A DNA stretch of 64,000 nucleotides, taken from positions 10,304,272 to 10,368,271 of the forward strand of contig CM034394.1 of NCBI GenBank assembly GCA_019925095.2, given 5' to 3'. This stretch comes from Dendrolimus kikuchii. Its lineage: Eukaryota; Arthropoda; Insecta; Lepidoptera; Lasiocampidae. Below the pieces are notes generated by a model that had not been told where the DNA came from, made no database searches, and was given only the letters and a program-made list of their open reading frames with translations. The position numbers and the translations under genes were made by a program. Position 1 is the first letter of the stretch. Each line of letters opens with the position of its first letter. Positions 1-10,749 of this stretch are shown piece after piece.

Positions 1-198
1 AAATTTAATAATCAGGTAGCAGCACATTGTACATTTCTGGAAAGTTCTAAAAATATTGTTGTATAGTTTTTAATCAACAGTTAAATGCTTTTGGATGAAT
101 TTTTCTATAGCCTAATAATGAGTTGAAAAACCTCTGTAACCTTATTAACGGATCTATATAACTGTGGGGTATTACGGGCTGTAGATCACAGAATGTAT
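1..198. other. AT-rich DNA, nothing recognised
   Basis: No repeat, motif or credible coding frame is seen before the first SINE copy. Confidence 0.5.
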
Positions 199-437
199 AC
201 GCCAGGTGGTAGGGCATTTGCCCGACTGGATGGCTACCACCCCTGGTCTAAAGTATGTCGCCATAACAACCTTCGAGTTGTGTTCCGGCATTAGTGACCA
301 GGTTCCAGTTTCCCTTAAGAGAGCAGCAGCGCATTTGTAGTACCTTTGGTGTTGCAAATGTCCATAGGCGATGGTAACCGCTTTCCATCAAGTGGGCCAT
401 TTGCCTGTCTGCTGATCTCCTGCAATAAAAAAAAAAT
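199..437 (+). repeat. SINE-A copy 1 (5' truncated)
   Basis: This is the first of several copies of one short dispersed repeat, called SINE-A here. The shared landmarks are the 'gtggtagggcatttgcccg' block, 'tggctaccac', 'ccataacaacc', 'gttccggcattagtgacc', then 'gatggtaaccgctttccat', and an A-rich end starting at 427. The copy lacks the 5' part (gtgcaggaacgg ... cgtaagaggcgac) that is present in the copy at 42499. Other copies are at 5995 (-), 28172 (+), 34690 (-), 34968 (+), 42499 (+ with a nested -) and 56455 (-). The A-tail and repeated truncation are those of a retroposed sequence. Short open frames inside it are not genes. Confidence 0.75.
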
Positions 438-1360
438 GTATTAAAATTTGCCTTAGATAAAAAGCGTTGGACGAAATTTGCCATTAAAGTAATAAGTTAC
501 CCATTTAAGCAGCAGAATTATATAAAGTAGAAATATTGTTAGTAGAATTGTTTAGGCACAAGAATTTGCAAGAACACAATGTAGTAGAATAAAATTATGG
601 CATTAAAGAGAATAAAATAAAAGATAAAAAAAACACATAAAACAAGTAAAAGAACCCCTGACAAACGTGTGCGTCAGGAGATAGAGAATTTATAAAAAAA
701 GGTTAACCATTAAAGTATGTATATCTGTTCAAACGATAATAACAACTTAACTCGCCAATTTTGCAAGTTTACTCACTTATTGATTAACCCAAATGTAAAT
801 CAGGCAATGGAAGAAGAATACTATTCTTATTCCATGACCAGGCTTGATATTAGGTATTTTAAATGATAGTAGATATTTTTGATACTTATCCTAATTCTCG
901 ATTTGCAGAACTTGATGGAAATCAATATTGCTATAATTATATAAACAAATAATACAACAAAATATTTCCAACTACGAAAAGTAAAATATTTGTCACTATG
1001 AAATATAGAATCTAGAATGGTAGCATTTATGAACTGAAGTTGTTTTTTATACTAACATTGGTTAAGAATAAAATTGTTTAGTAATTATAAATAAATTGTA
1101 TAATAATCACAACGTATAATCTTATGGACAAACTAGCTGAGTATTCCTTGATGATATTTTTGACCTAAATCTAATGTTATCACTAAACCTGCGTATTACA
1201 TAATGACAAAAATGTTGATTTTATTGGGTACAGATGTTTTTCACGTTTTAATGAGGAATATTCCTAGCAATAACTGTCGTTACAATAAATATACTAAGTG
1301 CAGCTGCTTTATTTCACAATTGCAATTTGAAAGGGTACAAATATTTGACATACTGCATAG
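438..1360. other. AT-rich DNA, nothing recognised
   Basis: The stretch is AT-rich with many short homopolymer runs. I see no repeat, RNA gene or coding frame that I can support. Confidence 0.5.
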
Positions 1361-1361
1361 A

Positions 1362-1478
1362 TACATAGATAACTCTTTATAGTGCACTAAAAACAGAATT
1401 ATAAGTAGTGTAAATAAATTTCAAATAAGTGGACGGCCTTATCACCGAAACGATCTCCTCCAGACTACCTTGTGATAG
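1362..1478 (-). repeat. LINE 3'-tail repeat, copy 1
   Basis: This is the most diverged of three copies (also 5368 and 48975). The common parts are 'actctttatagtgcac' at one end and 'cggccttatcaccgaaacgatctc' followed by 'tccagac' at the other. Read on the minus strand the unit ends in a polyadenylation-like AATAAAG followed by TATC repeats, which is the form of a CR1/Jockey-group LINE 3' end. The family assignment is from memory of lepidopteran repeats. The three-way match within the window is directly visible. Confidence 0.6.
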
Positions 1479-1734
1479 GCTTAATGAAACATAAATTATG
1501 TATAACATTTTTATGTGTGTATAATTGTATATATATCAGAGCAATTAGTAATAATGGTTTCTGATGTAACTATCGGGTTTATTGACATCGAAAAGTAGTA
1601 AACTACTATCAACTTGTTGCTAGGCCGATTATAGCTTTAGAAATAAAATATTTTCTATGTTATGTTATAGTGAATCTTGTAAACACAGGGCCTTGTTATC
1701 TGCAAGAGAGCATAGCTGTAGGCATTCAGTAGCG

Positions 1735-1900
1735 GGATAGGCTGATCAATCATGGAGCCTACCCCTTCTATCCCGCCCAGTCGAGTGGCGGCGCGAAAAC
1801 AAACGGTTGCCAGGCAACGTGCGGGGGCGGGGGCGCCCACACGGACGAGCCACACACCGCATCACCGAACCCCATGTATGACACACTACCTCGCTCCGTG
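1735..1900. promoter_or_regulatory. GC-rich islet with RFX X-box
   Basis: A sharp GC-rich islet in AT-rich flanks. It holds the perfect palindrome GTTGCC-A-GGCAAC at 1806-1818, which fits the RFX-family X-box consensus RYYNYY(N1-3)RRNRAC at every position, and directly after it a G-rich Sp1/KLF-like run (1821-1835). No credible coding frame fits. The islet could be an enhancer or an unannotated promoter; function is inferred only from composition and the motif. Confidence 0.4.
1806..1818. promoter_or_regulatory. X-box-like palindrome (RFX site)
   Basis: Half-sites GTTGCC and GGCAAC are perfect inverted repeats around one A. In animals such sites are bound by RFX factors and are frequent upstream of ciliary and neuronal genes. 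No neighbouring gene is seen to confirm a role. Confidence 0.4.
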
Positions 1901-2204
1901 GCCCAAGCTTCAAAAGTACAAACACAACAATGACAATCTTCATATTTTATTATCACAATAACTTCAATTGTTTTACTTGGTACTGTTATCACAAGGACTT
2001 TGTCTAGTTACGCAATTAGGCTACAAAATAAACGTGAATATGACTGTTCTAATCAATGTTTAGTCCTTCAAAAGTTTGGGTTTGAATCATAGGTATAACC
2101 ATACCTACTCCTACGAGAATTATGTACCCGACGTATGTACACGCGTACGAAGCCATGTCGAAAACACTACTATAGCTATAAATGATAATTACTTTTTCTG
2201 CGGC

Positions 2205-2400
2205 GTAGTGATTTAAGCGTGCTCAGCAGTGGAACGCAGAGGTCTCAAGTTTAATTCTCGGCAAGATTTTGGGAAACCGACTTTTTGTTATTTACTCTGC
2301 TTAGAATGTCTGAGTTCAGCACCGCAGTTGTTCGTTGTATAATATCTACAATACAAGTGAAACTTGCTTAGCTTGGAAATATAACTATCTATCTTTGTCT
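2205..2400 (+). repeat. SINE-B copy 1 (tRNA-like)
   Basis: The unit contains 'tggaacgcagaggtc' followed by a B-box-like 'aagtttaattctcggc', then 'ttgttatttactctg' and near the end 'cttgcttagcttggaaata'. The same order is seen at 53505-53735 (with B box ggttcgatta and 'acttacttagcttggggga') and in part at 5125-5215. This indicates a tRNA-derived SINE family. It is not a functional tRNA, since the A box and cloverleaf arms are not intact. Confidence 0.6.
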
Positions 2401-2905
2401 GATGATTTATACATAAGTAATGAATTTTAAACAGTAACCGTTTGACAAATCCAACATTTTAGATAAAGATAAGAAATATTATAGAAAAGTCGCTGTGTTA
2501 TACAAACATACGTTCAAGCGCTTCAAAGCAATATGCTATTTACTATGTTTAAAGTGTCTGTACAACAAACATTGCTTCTTAATGTATGGGTAGGTACATA
2601 TTTACCAAATTTCACATTAATGCAATCATAAGAAATAAATGAAAGAGTGTACTCTTGTATTATATTTATATTGGTCAACAATTTTACTTAACCAACTGGT
2701 AGTTCACAGATGTTATGGACAAATTACATATTCAAAAGTGGTGCTTAAACTTGATTCTTTATTTAAACATTCATTAACATAATTCGTAACTAAAATGTTT
2801 GAACATATGTTATTGTGATTAATTTTAATTTAATGTTATGGCATGTTGTTCCAACAGTAATTGCTAATTTTATAAAATAAGATCCATCGTTTGTATATAT
2901 AATAT

Positions 2906-3352
2906 TGTTACGAGTTGCAGGACTCGAATTAAAATGCCGTTAGAATGACAATACAAGCACGTACAACATAGGTACAAATATAATTGAACACAACCAGTGC
3001 AAACGTAAGACACGATTCAATAATACGCGCAAAGTCCGTCACTAAATAAATCACCAAATGTACACAAGTCTGGCCTTGATCGTGGTTCTCGCTCGACTGC
3101 CGATCTCATCATTGGGCCATTGCTTTATACTGCACCGTTACAATATGGCTGCCCGGCCGCGTAGACCGAATTTCATAGAAACAGTTCGACACACCTGGCT
3201 AATGACTGCCATAAAAGATTACAATACACAATGGGCTGTTTTTTTATCACAAATTTTAAACACAAAGTTAACAAAAGGAGTCCAAATGAACAAAGGTAAT
3301 AAAGTGTGCTTTTATGGTATGCAGGTGTGAATCCAGTTTGTCGGTCGTAACA
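2906..3352. mobile_element. Probable solo LTR (Ty3/gypsy-like)
   Basis: The segment starts TGTTACGA and ends TCGTAACA, the TG...CA ends expected of an LTR. It is flanked on both sides by the direct repeat ATAT (2902-2905 and 3353-3356), a 4-bp target duplication as made by Ty3/gypsy integrases. The length of 447 bp is usual for an LTR. An AATAAA is present near 3298. A 90-codon frame (3058-3330) inside it has no recognisable domain and is probably chance. No internal retroviral-type genes are seen next to it, so it is read as a solo LTR left by recombination. The orientation is not settled. A short inverted-repeat DNA element is the alternative. Confidence 0.55.
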
Positions 3353-3795
3353 ATATTATAAAGATCGCTGTTTAATTATACATATTATTTCTGCAGATCT
3401 TAATAATATAGCTGGAAAGAATTATTTTTTTGAAAAGCTTAGACGATACCTAAAATATATCTCTAAGCTGGTCACGTAGGGTTCTTTTCTGCGGGGCACC
3501 TACAAGCGTAATATAGGGACATTCACTGTTAAAAGAATGGTTGTATATTACTACAATGGGTTGAATGCATCTAAATTTGTACGCGTTTTCTAAGTTTCAA
3601 AATATTTTATTTTATGCTGTGCGATATGTGTTCAATCAAGACTTTGTCGACCAATGCACGATATTAAAAACTTAAGTCTTTTGATTTTAATTATCTATGT
3701 ACCTTTTAAATAATAAGTATAGTTATTGTTAATAAAAATTGTATTAAAAATGTTTTGAGGAACTGAATAAATCGTTCCCTATATGTGTGTGTTAT
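3353..3795. other. AT-rich DNA, nothing recognised
   Basis: No repeat landmark or coding frame that I can support. Confidence 0.5.
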
Positions 3796-4070
3796 TGAGA
3801 ATAGGGGTAGTGAGAGGTGCTGGCCGCGCGGTGATCCATCATCCCGCCGCTGACCGTTGCGGTCCCCCACCACCCCCTCTTACTTTTCACTTTCTCTACA
3901 TATTTTAAGGAGAATAAAACTTTCCCTTCGCCCCCATTGCCTTTATTTTCTCGCTGGAATTGTAATAGAGTCGCAGCCTTCCACATCGTTTCCGACGGGA
4001 GATTTTCGACATTTCACGAATCTTAGTTGTCTCGTTATCGTCCACAATGACGGCTCAGAATGGACACGAC
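3796..4070. promoter_or_regulatory. Mixed-composition unique islet
   Basis: The GC content rises through 'ggccgcgcggtgatccatca' and pyrimidine-rich runs at 3865-3900. An open frame of 129 codons begins at 3857 on the plus strand, but its predicted protein is rich in Ser, Leu, Phe and Tyr with no domain, no splice context and AT-driven codon use, so I do not call it a gene. The DNA is unlike the repeat families around it and could be a regulatory element. Confidence 0.2.
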
Positions 4071-4249
4071 TTAATGTAAAAATCTTTTTATCTTCCCAAG
4101 ATTCTTATCCTTTCGGGAATCAACTTTATTATTCACGCATCGACTTAACTTGTTATTTGAATTCGAACATTTTATCTTTATATTATCCGCATTACTTTTA
4201 TTTTCTAGTTGCCGGAAAAGTTATTCAATTGAAACATATATTGTAAGAG

Positions 4250-4620
4250 TGTATAACACTTACATGTATATAATTCGCTTGTTTGCCATAGGGGTAGATT
4301 TAATTCTTTTTTTGCTTTCTGATTTGGTCTTGGTAATTTAGTAGTTAAGCAATCTATTGACATCAACTCTGTCATCTATACTCCTATCCTATACTGATTT
4401 TGCAAGTTTCCTATCTACGGTTCTCCCTACATATCCAAACCATGTTAATATTCCTTTTTCAACATTTATTCTTACTTTTTCCTTCAGTTCATACCTTTTC
4501 ATAACGCTTAACTTAATATTACATACCTATATTTACTTCTTCGACTACATACATTCCACTTTCAGGTGCCTTCTGCCATACATAAAAATCAATACAAGAA
4601 TTACGTGAAAATGGATCTAA
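4250..4620 (-). repeat. Possible LINE coding remnant
   Basis: The plus strand reads 'catatccaaaccatgttaat' and 'tcaggtgccttctgccatac' in a style that I associate with antisense copies of RTE-type LINE reverse transcriptase ends in moth genomes. The reverse frame is broken by stops and no full motif survives. Identification is weak. Confidence 0.25.
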
Positions 4621-4734
4621 ATTTCTTATTTCTTGTGTATGAAGTTCTCTTCATAAAGTTTCCTTAACTTTTTTAGCGCAATGTATTCCCCCTGAGATAT
4701 TGTAATGACTTAGCAGAAATGCGAGTGCGGGCAG

Positions 4735-4970
4735 TTGTCTATTGCGGTGCGGTGCGTGGCGTCGCGGCAGCATCACAGTATGTGTAATAAATGAACGGGC
4801 GCGGGGGACGTTGACCAATGGCAGTCCCTCCCTCAATCAATATGATGGACTCGCTCGCGAGGGGACGATCGCTCACTGATTTTTTCCCTCGCTGACAGGG
4901 CTCGGGAGGACGCGTTTTTGCGCCCTCCATGCAGTCCGCACGAGAAGGGAGCTACCAATTAATAAGTGCG
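4735..4970. promoter_or_regulatory. GC-rich islet
   Basis: A GC-rich patch with repeated 'gcggtgcg' words, CG dinucleotides and a CCAAT core in 'gttgaccaatggcag' (about 4811-4825), plus 'tcgctcgcgaggggacgatcg' style dyads near 4850. No repeat family or splice-supported coding frame accounts for it. Candidate enhancer or promoter; no transcript evidence is available from sequence alone. Confidence 0.3.
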
Positions 4971-5124
4971 CTCACTGGTCGAACACTATCTGAATTCGTC
5001 TTGGGCTATGTGTGTGCAATACGCAGCGACCCACAAAGACTTTCTTTCTTTTACATCGACTTTGTCATTACAATTTCCTCTTATCATTGCGTTTGTGTTG
5101 TCATGTTTTAGGCATTGATTCGCC

Positions 5125-5215
5125 TTATTCGCTGGAACGCAGAGGTCCCGTTTACGATTCTCGACTTGCTAATTTCGAAGATGAACCTGTATATTTCTAT
5201 TTGAAATAGATAGTC
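5125..5215 (+). repeat. SINE-B fragment, copy 2
   Basis: It shares 'cgctggaacgcagaggtccc' and the following degraded B box ('gtttacgattctcgac') with the copies at 2205 and 53505. The 3' part is short and quickly loses similarity. Confidence 0.5.
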
Positions 5216-5367
5216 TATGACATATTAGGTTAAGTCAACGAGGTCACTAGTAAATATTAATTAATGACTTACATCTATACCAACAAGTAAAAATGTGCAT
5301 AAAGAGCATTTTATACGAAGTGCGCGATAAATTATCAATTTTAAATTCAACAGATTTTAGATAGATA

Positions 5368-5481
5368 GATAACACTTTATTGTACACCATTACAGAAAAC
5401 AAAAAATCTTATAGCCTAAAAATATTCTAAATGTGCACAATGGGCGGTCTTATCGCTAAGAAGCGATCTCTTCCAGACAGA
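5368..5481 (-). repeat. LINE 3'-tail repeat, copy 2
   Basis: A well-preserved copy: 'gatagatagataacacttta', 'ttgtacaccattacagaaaac', then 'gggcggtcttatcgctaaga' and 'agcgatctcttccagaca'. The GATA run at the start is the TATC 3' tail on the minus strand. Near-identical words occur in the copy at 48975. Confidence 0.7.
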
Positions 5482-5994
5482 TTTTAATGAACATTTTAGA
5501 TATTAAAACAGCAATTTCATCTTAAATTTACGTGTCTTTCATTTCTAAGCTTTACAAGGCTTAAATGTATATATACATAACGCGCACAACTAGTTAACAA
5601 TAATACATAGGTATGAATATTGGTACTAACATTTATATGGCTATTAGACACCTCGAAAGGAAAACGACTTATGGTAGATGTTATTTTTGTTTTCGATAAT
5701 ATTCCGATTGGCAACACGTGAAAGGACTTTGGGTCTATAATACAAAAAACCTATTGAAGGGCAAACTTCCAATGGCATTGGGGCGTAAATTCGTCGATGT
5801 TTATTTATATCCTGTTGGTCCTAACTCACGGGTCGAACTAAATCGCTGACTGAACATCATATCAATGAGTGAACATTATAATGCTAGGCCAATCAGTAAT
5901 AATACATTTTTGCTTCCTTTCGGGTTAATCGTTGATACATAGAAAGGAAAATCAGTAGAGATAGTACATAGAGAGACCTCTACTTTATACAATT

Positions 5995-6242
5995 GTATTT
6001 TTTTTTGTTAGAATACAGGAGACAGGCTGATAGCCCACACGATGGAATGTGGCTACTATCGCCTTTGGATATTTGCAACACGAGAGGCGCCTGTGCTGCC
6101 AGCCTCGACGGGCGGATTGGAACCTGGCCACTGATGCCGGAACACAACTCAAAGTTGTTATGGCGGCATACTCTAGATTATGGGTTGTAGCCATTCGACG
6201 GGCAAATAACTTGCCACCTGGCTCGGAGTTATGTTGTTGCTT
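5995..6242 (-). repeat. SINE-A copy 2
   Basis: An inverted copy beginning with a T run (the A-tail on the minus strand) and carrying 'gaacctggccactgatgccg', 'gttatggcggcatactctag' and 'gggcaaataacttgccacct', all reverse complements of SINE-A landmarks. The 5' part is missing. Confidence 0.7.
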
Positions 6243-7165
6243 TTAATATCAGGCTGCCCAATCACAGGAATAATAATTCGATCATAATGTAAATGTTAGC
6301 AAAATAATAATTTACATATCAATTGCATAAAATAGTAAGTTTCTCTACATACATAAGATGATCGATCAGGCTTAACAAGTTCATTTATTTTGCTTTTCGA
6401 AAAGATTATATTAATAATTTATTATAATTAGTAACTAAGTACACATTAAAAATATATTCCTATGTATTTATGCGTTATAATATGTCTTCTTACTTTTGCA
6501 GAAAGTATAAATAACCCATGTAGTGCCGGCCAAACAAAATGGTGTGGTCACAAACGTATTTTTATTTGACACATATAAACTAAACAAAACTAAACAAATA
6601 AAAGAGCATAAAGCTACGATTGATAAATTTCTAGTACTAATGATGATGCAGTAACTAACTATACTTACTTAATTCACAAAAGTATATTCACAACAACAAC
6701 AAAATATATATACATATCAATAAATAAGCACATATAATAGGCACATAAGATATAGTCGCTGAGCGTTTCTAAATTAATTCGTTATTTGATGTTAATTGAC
6801 ATCTAGGCAGACTATTTGGGCTACCTAGTTAATACTTTCTTATGAATAAATATAAAGTAGATCTTGGCACGTCATCAACAAATATTCACTTTACTTTGAT
6901 CAGCTTTAATATATATTTCCATTCATAAAAAGTAATTAAAAAGCAATTAGACAAGAACGCTTAAAATTCATACTTCCATTCAAAGTAAGTAAGCCTTGGA
7001 AAATTCTCTCGAAAACATCTCACAATTTCGAACATCGAAATCTTAATCTAAGTTTAAAATTTCTTCGAGAATCGGCAAATTTTGCACTAAGTCATTAAAG
7101 TCTAAAACTTCGGTCATTTCACTGGCGTTGCTTAAAAGCCTTTTTAGGCGGAGGAAAGTAATCTT
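6243..7165. other. AT-rich DNA, nothing recognised
   Basis: Very AT-rich. No repeat family or gene is supported. Confidence 0.5.
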
Positions 7166-7170
7166 TCATT

Positions 7171-7194
7171 AGGGGAGGGGAGGGGAGGGGAGGA
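7171..7194 (+). other. G-quadruplex-type run
   Basis: Four GGGG runs separated by single A residues. This matches the classical intramolecular G4 pattern with one-base loops and stands alone in AT-rich DNA. Confidence 0.6.
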
Positions 7195-7714
7195 GCTAAA
7201 ACGGAAGTTCTCTTTAGAAGGAAAATTCCTCGACTGATGTATCCGTATGCCATCGGTGAAGATGGATTTTAATTATAATGAGAAAACTTGTAAAGTGAAA
7301 GTTCGCCGAGGACGAATAAGTACCTTTCTTAGATATGGTATCTATTAAGTATTTTACAATATACCTAACACATTTACAGCTTTTATTATACATTGTTAAA
7401 ACACAATAAAAATAATTTTAATTACGGCTTTTTAAGGCTTCATCGATTTTGTATGATATCTTTAACTAATACAAAATTAGTGAAACTGTCATTTTGTAAG
7501 ATGTAAAAGGTTTGTTAGTTTTTAAATCTTCTTTTTACTAAAGAAATTTAGTGTTGCACGGTTAATGTAAAACACTCATGAGTAACTACTCGAATTGAAA
7601 GCAAAAAGTACCAGAAGAAAGCTGGATCCATGGATTGTCACCAAACAACGGAGTTCTTGCTGCAGCTCAAAGAGTCGTGTATGTCACTTGACTTGAGACT
7701 TGAACAGTTGAGAT

Positions 7715-8545
7715 TTTTAACCGACTTCAAAAAGGAGGATGTTCTCAATTCGTCTGTATGGTGTTTTTTTGTATGTTTGTTACTCGATTTCTCTATCAAT
7801 AGTGAACCAATTTAATTTTTTTCTTTTAATCGAAAGGTTATACTCTTGAATTGGACCCCTGGCCCCCCATCAGGATCTAATGAGTGGAATCCAAAGAATT
7901 AGAGAAACTCACGAAAATTGTAACAAACTTCTTCGTAACACGATATCTCCGTCAATTGTACACCGATTTTTAATATTTTTCTTTACTCGTAAGTGTACAC
8001 TTCCAAAGTAGTCCCATGGTCACGAAGTCAGGATCTGATGAGTGAATCGGATCCCAGGAAAATCGAGAAAAACCCTTATTAAAGAACGCCGTGCAGCTAA
8101 ATTGTTATAAAAAAGCTTGTATACGCGTGTAGGAATTATATTTTCTACAGGCGCTTAATTTTTTATATGCATGTTACGCGATTTCTCTGTCAGTTGTAGA
8201 CCGATTTTGAAGTTGTTGTTTTTTTAACTCCCGAGATGGTCCTATACTCACCAAGTCAGGACCTGATTTGCGGATTGCAAGGAAATCGAGAACAACCCTT
8301 GTTGAAGAGCATATACAACGAAGAGTAAGATGGCAAATTCGTATACGCATACCAGTTGTACAATTTCAACAGGTGCTTAATATATTATTTCTAAAGATAT
8401 TGAAGTATTTGCGCAACTAAAAAGTAAATAATATTTTTTTTAACAAAAACAAAACCGACGTCACCCTAAAAACCAAAAAAATAAATATTCAACCGACTTC
8501 TTTTTATAATATCTTGGAGTCAGTGTTAAGTAAAGCATAAAAATT
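7715..8545. repeat. Internally triplicated dispersed element
   Basis: It opens with 'accgacttcaaaaaggagg' and closes with 'aaccgacttctttttataat', motifs that bound a repeat common in moth genomes (from memory). Inside, one unit occurs three times with heavy divergence: 'ttactcgatttctctatcaa' (7780), 'cacgatatctccgtcaattg' (7938) and 'ttacgcgatttctctgtcag' (8173). The second and third are each followed by 'agtcaggatctgat' or 'agtcaggacctgat' and by 'aatcgagaaaaaccctt' or 'aatcgagaacaaccctt'. A 61-codon frame starting at 7630 runs into it and is not considered a gene. Confidence 0.55.
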
Positions 8546-8622
8546 ACTATATTTAGTTTAGTGTAGAGTCGATGTTGTTCTTGTTCAAAAAAACCATACA
8601 ACACACACAATTATTCTTGTAG

Positions 8623-8775
<153 letters not shown>

Positions 8776-9446
8776 CGGACTGAACGGTTGTCATGTAAAA
8801 TTTTTGAAATAATTTATATTATATTGGTTTTTAAGTACCTTTAATTGGAGGTTCTCGAAGCTATAAAGGAAACCCCTTATCCATGTACCGGAATTAGTGA
8901 AGGAAGGCATGAAGCCTAGTACTAGTTTAAACTATTAGATAGTTACCAAGCAAGGCTGCTGCTCTATTGGATATTTTCGGTTATAAACAAAATACCAACG
9001 GTTTAACCGCATACGGCATACTGGATATACTATAAGAATAATCGAAACAGTGGTTTATTGGAGAATTTTTTTATGTAAAATTATGATAACATATATTCAT
9101 ACAATCTCGCATATTCCTAACAACCTTATCAGCTCTGGAGTTCGAGATAGAAATCCCAGTTAAGGAACTTTAATCTATTTAATACTGCCGTTAGTGTCGT
9201 GGCCTTTCAAATCAAAAAATATATATAACTTAAATGATTAGTACCAATATCGAAATTATAGGTTATTAACAATTGTAATATTATAATTTTTATGTATTTT
9301 TTTGTTTTTTATATATTTAGAGCCCTTTAGATTTAGAACATTTTAGTTGTTTTATAAATAAGGTAATTAGTTTTTATATTTCTTTGTTCTATTAATGTAT
9401 TTTTTAAATTTTAGTACTACTTTTGTATGGCTCCTTATTTTAAGTA

Positions 9447-9975
9447 ATGGACTGGAGCCCTCAGGCAGCTCTGCTAGCTACACCACCCACTAATAATCAG
9501 CCTATTGCATCACAAGGCGACATCATACAATGCCCACGTTGCTCCCAGCCCCGTTTTTTTAAAGGACATCATGGCCTCAAAATCCACTGTGGAAAGAAGC
9601 ATAAAATTAGCAACTATAGCACAGTACCCATTACAAACTCGAACATTTCTTCAAAATCACCAATTATTAAAGAACATTTTTGGAAACTACTGTCCAAATT
9701 AAAGAAACATAATCCTATTTTAAAAAGAATTCCCCGTGGCGCACGTATTTCGACATGTTATTATACTCTTTCAAAATTAATTAAATCAATTTTGGCTCAA
9801 AATTCGGTTACTAGCTGGGAGCAACTTTTAATTTTTCCATATTTAATACTAAATATTAACAGAAACCAAAACGAAAGCATATCGTTAACACAAGAAACAA
9901 AAAATAACTGCTCAATGCTAGACCAAAACCTGGAAACAACCCGTCTAACCAACCTTCAAACAATTCTGCTATTTA
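9447..9975 (+). pseudogene. N-terminal zinc-finger part of RLE LINE protein
   Basis: The start codon at 9447 opens a frame with a zinc finger at residues 29-52 (C29-x2-C32-x14-H47-x4-H52), as found at the N-terminus of R2-like proteins, where it binds target DNA. The next 120 residues include 'RIPRGARISTCYYTLSKLI' (about residues 91-109) and 'SWEQLLIFPYLIL', matching the conserved linker seen in this family of invertebrate elements (recognised from memory). The true continuation moves to another frame before about 9975, where 'YNKVERKLSDGDIRGA' resumes; the remaining codons of this frame to 10052 are out of phase. Confidence 0.7.
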
Positions 9976-10690
9976 TAATAAAGTGGAAAGAAAACTTAGT
10001 GACGGAGATATCAGGGGAGCAGCACGTCTTCTATTTTCTAGTGATACAATAGCGCCGAACTGTGACGATACCCTCGCTGCTTTGCGTGACAAACATCCAC
10101 CTCCCCCACCAGACGCCGTACTACCAGATCCACCGAATTTTGAGAGCACATTGACTGTCACCATGGAAGATGTCAGGAACGCCGTCGGGTCTTTCTATAG
10201 TGGCTTTGCCGGGGGCCTAGATAGTCTGACGCCCCAGCATCTCAAAGATTTAACAGCTGGAGGCTGTGGTGAAGATGGTGAGTCGCTCTTGAGGGACTTG
10301 ACGGCTTTAATTAATTTTATGCTTGCCGGTAAGGTACCGAACGAAATCACCGGCATCCTTTATGGTGCCAATCTGTGTGCCTTGAAAAAAAAAGATGGAA
10401 TAAGGTCCATAGCTGTGAGCACGGTTTACCGCCGCCTCGCAGCCAAATGCTGTTGCAAAAAGAAGGCTGAGACTTTGAAAGCATACTTCCAGCCTAATCA
10501 ACTTGGATTTGGTTCGCGGGGGGGCTGCGAAGCCGCTATTCACGCTTTGCGGTCCTTCCTCCATCACAACGGTGGAGATTTGGTGCTGAAGGTGGACGGT
10601 CAAGAACGCCTTTAACTCAATTGATCGGTCCGCCTTGTTGACACAAATTAAAGACAAAATTCCAGACTGTTACCACTTCCTTTGGCAGTT
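9976..10690 (+). pseudogene. Reverse transcriptase N-terminal half, frameshifted
   Basis: The translation contains 'GGLDSLTPQHLKDL', 'ICALKKKDGIRSIAVSTVYR'-like fingers sequence (the window reads NLCALKKKDGIRSIAVS) and 'LGFGSRGGCEAAIHALRSF', the fingers and first palm parts of a LINE reverse transcriptase. The expected palm motif A region 'LKVDxKNAFNSIDR' is split at about 10600: one frame ends in LVLKVDG and the next continues KNAFNSIDRSALLTQIKDKI to about 10690. One extra G in 'gtggacggtcaag' explains this. After 10690 the sequence no longer matches, so the (F/Y)xDD catalytic motif is absent. Confidence 0.75.
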
Positions 10691-10749
10691 AGTCAAAATT
10701 CAAAATTGATACCCATATAGCTTTTACTATCATCCGATACTGTCTTTTC

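Noticed and set aside
3857..4246. 129-codon frame as a gene
   Set aside because: Composition is AT/pyrimidine-driven and no domain, signal or splice context supports it.
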